Shown piece after piece: positions 19,261-22,058 of a stretch of DNA of 22,058 nucleotides (position 1 is its first letter; the number at the start of each line of letters is the position of its first letter). This DNA comes from Saccoglossus kowalevskii (Eukaryota; Hemichordata; Enteropneusta; Harrimaniidae): positions 1 through 22,058 of the forward strand of contig NW_003144627.1 in the NCBI RefSeq assembly GCF_000003605.2, in the 5' to 3' direction. The position numbers and the translations under genes are program-made. Under the pieces are notes generated by a model. The model was given only the letters and a program-made list of their open reading frames with translations, had not been told where the DNA came from and did not search any database.

Positions 19261-20230
19261 GTTGTGATATGGTTCAGGCTGTGTAGATGCAGTGGTGATT
19301 GGTTTGGGCTTTGTAGATGCAGTCCTGATTGGTTTGGGCTTTGTAGATGCAGTTGTGATATGGTTCATGCTGTGTAGATGCAGTCCTGATTGGTTTGGGC
19401 TTTGTAGATGCAGTCCTGATTGGTTTTGGCTTTGTAGATGCAGTTGTGATATGGTTCAGGCTGTGTAGATGCAGTCCTGATTGGTTTGGGCTTTGTAGAT
19501 GCAGTTGTGATATGGTTCAGGCTGTGTTGATGCAGTTGTGATATGGTTCAATTTGTGTAGAAGCAGTCTGATTCATTTGGGCTTTGTAGATGCAGTCTTG
19601 ATTGGTTTGGGCTGTGTTGATGCAGTTGTGATATGGTTCAGGCTGTGTTGATGCAGTTGTGATATGGTTCAATTGTGTAGAAGCAGTCCTGATTCATTTG
19701 GGCTTTGTAGATGCAGTCCTGATTGGTTTGGGCTTTGTAGATGCAGTCCTGATTGGTGTGGGCTTTGTTGATGCAGTTGTGATATGGTTCAGGCTGTGAA
19801 GATGCAGTCCTGATTGGTTTGGGCTGTGTTGGTGCAGTCCTGATTGGTCTGGGCTTTGTAGATGCAGTTCTGATTGATTTGAGCTTTGTAGATGCAGTTG
19901 TGATATGGTTCAGGCTGTGTAGATGCAGTCCTGATTGGTTTGGGCTGTGTTGATGCAGTTGTGATATGGTTCAGGCTGTGTAGATGCAGTCCTGATTGGT
20001 TTGGGCTGTGTTGATGCAGTTGTGATATGGTTCAACTGTGTAGAAGCAGTCGTAATTTATTTGGGCTTTGTAGATGCAGTCGTGATTGGTTTGGACTGTG
20101 TTGATGCAGTTGTGACATGGTTCAGGCTGTGTAGATGCAGTCCTGATTGGTTTGGGCTGTGTTGATGCAGTTGTGATATGGTTCAGGCTGTGTTGATGCA
20201 GTTGTGATGTGGTTCAGGCTATGTAGATGC
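19261..20230 (+). repeat. Mixed domain with a fourth V series
   Basis: B and C units alternate with A units to about 19500. Two D-C pairs follow (the first with CAATTTGTG and a missing C), then GTGAAGATGCAG near 19797 and a V marker at 19848, 1,091 bases after the previous one. Here V follows a unit reading GTGTTGGTGCAGTCC. The V series runs to about 20195 and passes into block Z. Confidence 0.75.
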
Positions 20231-22058
20231 AGTCCTGCTTGGATTGGATTGGGCTGTGTTGATGCAGTTATGATATGGTCCAGGCTGTGTAGATGCAGTC
20301 CTGATTCATTTGGGCTTTGTAGATGCAGTTGTGATATGGTTCAGGCTGTGTAGATGTAGTCCTGCTTGATTTGGGCTGTGTTGATGCAGTTGTGATATGG
20401 TTCAGGCTGTGTAGATGCAGTTGTGATATGGTTCAGGTTGTGTAGATGCAGTTGTGATATGGTTCAGGCTGTGTAGATGCAGTTGTGATATGGTTCAGTC
20501 TGTGTAGATGCAGTTGTGATATGGTTCAGGCTGTGTAAATGCAGTTGTGATATGGTTCAGGCTGTGTAGATGCAGTTGTGATATGGTTCAGGCTGTGTTG
20601 ATGCAGTTGTGATGTGGTTCAGGCTGTGTAGATGCAGTCCTGCTTGGATTGGATTGGGCTGTGTTGATGCAGTTGTGATATGGTCCAGGCTGTGTAGATG
20701 CAGTCCTGATTCATTTGGGCTTTGTAGATGCAGTTGTGATATGGTTCAGGCTGTGTAGATGCAGTCCTGCTTGATTTGGGCTGTGTTGATGCAGTTGTGA
20801 TATGGTTCAGGCTGTGTAGATGCAGTTGTGATATGGTTCAGGCTGTGTAGATGCAGTTGTGATATGGTTCAGGCTGTGTAGATGCAGTTGTGATATGGTT
20901 CAGGCTGTGTAGATGCAGTTGTGATATGGTTCAGGTTATGTAGATGCAGTTGTGACATGGTTCAGGCTGTGTAGATGTAGTTGTGATATGGTTCAGGCTG
21001 TGTAAATGCAGATATGATATGGTTCAGGCAGTGTAGATGCAGTTGTGATATGGTTCAGGCTGTGTAGATGCAGTTGTGATATAGTTCAGGATATGTAGAT
21101 GCAGTTGTGACATGGTTCAGGCTGTGTAGATGCAGTTGTGATATGGTTCAGACTGTAGATGCAGTTGTTATATGGTTCAGGCTGTGTTGATGCAGTTGTG
21201 ATGTGGTTCAGGCTGTGTAGATGCAGTCCTGCTTGGATTGGATTGGGCTGTGTTGATGCAGTTGTGATATGGTCCAGGCTGTGTAGATGCAGTCCTGATT
21301 CATTTGGGCTTTGTAGATGCAGTTGTGATATGGTTCAGGCTGTGTAGATGCAGTCCTGCTTGATTTGGGCTGTGTTGATGCAGTAGTGATATGGTTCAGG
21401 CTGTGTAGATGCAGTTGTGATATGGTTCAGGTTGTGTAGATGCAGTTGTGATATGGTTCAGGCTGTGTAGATGCAGTTGTGATATGGTTCAGGCTGTGTA
21501 GATGCAGTTGTGATATGGTTCAGGTTGTGTAGATGCAGTTGTGATATGGTTCAGGCTGTGTAGATGCAGTTGTGATAGGGTTCAGGCTGTGTAGATGCAG
21601 TTGTGATATGGTTCAGGCTGTGTAAATGCAGTTGTGATATGGTTCAGGCTGTGTAGATGCAGTTGTGATATGGTTCAGGCTATGTAGATGCAGTTGTGAC
21701 ATGGTTCAGGCTGTGTAGATGCAGTTGTGATATGGTTCAGGCTGTGTTGATGCAGTTGTGATGTGGTTCAGGCTGTGTAGATGCAGTTGTGACATGGTTC
21801 AGGCTGTGTAGCTGCAGTTGTGACACGGTTCAGGCTGTGTAGATGCAGTTGTGATATGGTTCAGACTGTGTAGATGCAGATATGATATGGTTCAGGCAGT
21901 GTAGATGCAGTTGTGATATGGTTCAGGCTGTGTAGATGCAGTTGTGATATAGTTCAGGCTATGTAGATGCAGTTGTGACATGTTTCAGGCTGTGTAGATG
22001 CAGTTGTGATATGGTCAGACTGTCATGCTTTGTGATATGGTTCAGGCTGTGTTGATGC
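20231..22058 (+). repeat. Z and W blocks to the window edge
   Basis: Block Z (CTTGGATTGGATTGGG) occurs at 20233, 20638 and 21227, spaced 405 and 589 bp. CCTGCTTGATTTGGG units follow each one. W markers (ATAGTTC) occur at 21076 and 21944, and 21740-22058 parallels 4590-4930. The last 50 bases contain a damaged unit (GGTCAGACTGTCATGCTTTG). No end of the array is reached. Confidence 0.85.

Larger units (their letters stand above)
340..22058 (+). repeat. Giant 30-31 bp tandem repeat array, about 700 units
   Basis: Head-to-tail units run without orientation change from 340 to the window edge, so the right boundary is not seen. The type A unit is 31 bp: GTAGATGCAG, TTGTGATATGG, TTCAGGCTGT. Type B is 30 bp and differs by four substitutions and one deleted A. 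Types C and D are further 30-bp variants. Adjacent units range from identical to several changes apart. By my count type A has 11 G, 11 T, 6 A and 3 C, so the + strand is 71% G/T, and it contains no CpG. Each unit carries a TAG on the + strand in one frame. There are no unique spacers, so this is not a CRISPR array. Confidence 0.97.

Noticed and set aside
340-22058. CRISPR array
   Set aside because: The period is 30-31 bp with no unique spacers between repeats, and the variable bases are point changes within the unit. There are no cas-like genes, and the context looks eukaryotic.
340-22058. Telomeric repeat or telomere-proximal simple repeat
   Set aside because: The unit is far longer than telomere motifs, and no TTAGGG-type run is present. 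A subtelomeric position remains possible but nothing here shows it.

Overview
This window is almost entirely one tandem-repeat (minisatellite or satellite) array. About 340 bases of non-array DNA on the left are followed by roughly 21.7 kb of head-to-tail 30-31 bp units. The array is still running when the window ends at 22058. By arithmetic (about 21,719 bases at about 30.7 bases per unit) there are about 700 units in view, all in the same orientation. I find no protein-coding gene I would stand behind, and I recognised no rRNA, tRNA, transposase or CRISPR array.

Organism: the scale, the nested higher-order duplications and the flank (a perfect GTAAGT splice-donor-like site at 9-14 and a TACTAAT branch-point-like site at 76-82) point to a eukaryotic nuclear genome. 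Nothing in the sequence lets me name the lineage.

Unit structure: the commonest unit (type A, 31 bp) is GTAGATGCAG, then TTGTGATATGG, then TTCAGGCTGT; five perfect copies lie at 2871-3025. Type B (30 bp) replaces the middle with TCCTGATTGG and TTTGGGCTGT; perfect copies lie at 3026-3055 and 3056-3085. Type C (30 bp) has GATTCATTTGGGCTTTG. Type D (30 bp) has TTCAACTG or TTCAATTG followed by GTAGAAGCAG, and each D that I located is followed by a C. The + strand is strongly G/T-rich and type A contains no CpG.

Layout: 1-300 unique flank; 301-339 degenerate repeat-like edge; 340-1210 mostly A; 1211-1560 first B/C/D patch; 1560-2160 block X; 2354-2406 a 53-bp foreign insert; 2407-3994 mostly A; 3995-4300 an island of badly diverged units; 4301-5480 A units with blocks W and Z; 5481-6660 B/C/D mixture (block Y); 6661-7745 blocks V and X; 7746-8650 Y and a decayed X tail; 8651-9782 A; 9783-11215 two more X copies; 11216-14514 B/C/D mixture with several Y copies; 14515-14576 a second diverged island; 14577-16587 A with a fifth X; 16588-16660 the second copy of the foreign insert; 16661-20230 a B/C/D domain with V-Y superblocks; 20231-22058 Z and W blocks to the window edge. 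Rare variants are shared by blocks 0.6 to 17 kb apart, so the array grew by amplifying multi-unit segments as well as single units.

The many open frames inside the array are by-products of the repeat. The - strand of type A has one stop per three units (93 bp), and B, C and D units lack the stop-forming TGA, so runs of them stay open. The most useful leads are the duplicated 53-bp insert, the diverged islands inside a homogenised array, the block X copies with fixed internal spacing, and the left flank, where a short hydrophobic reading frame runs straight into the first repeat.
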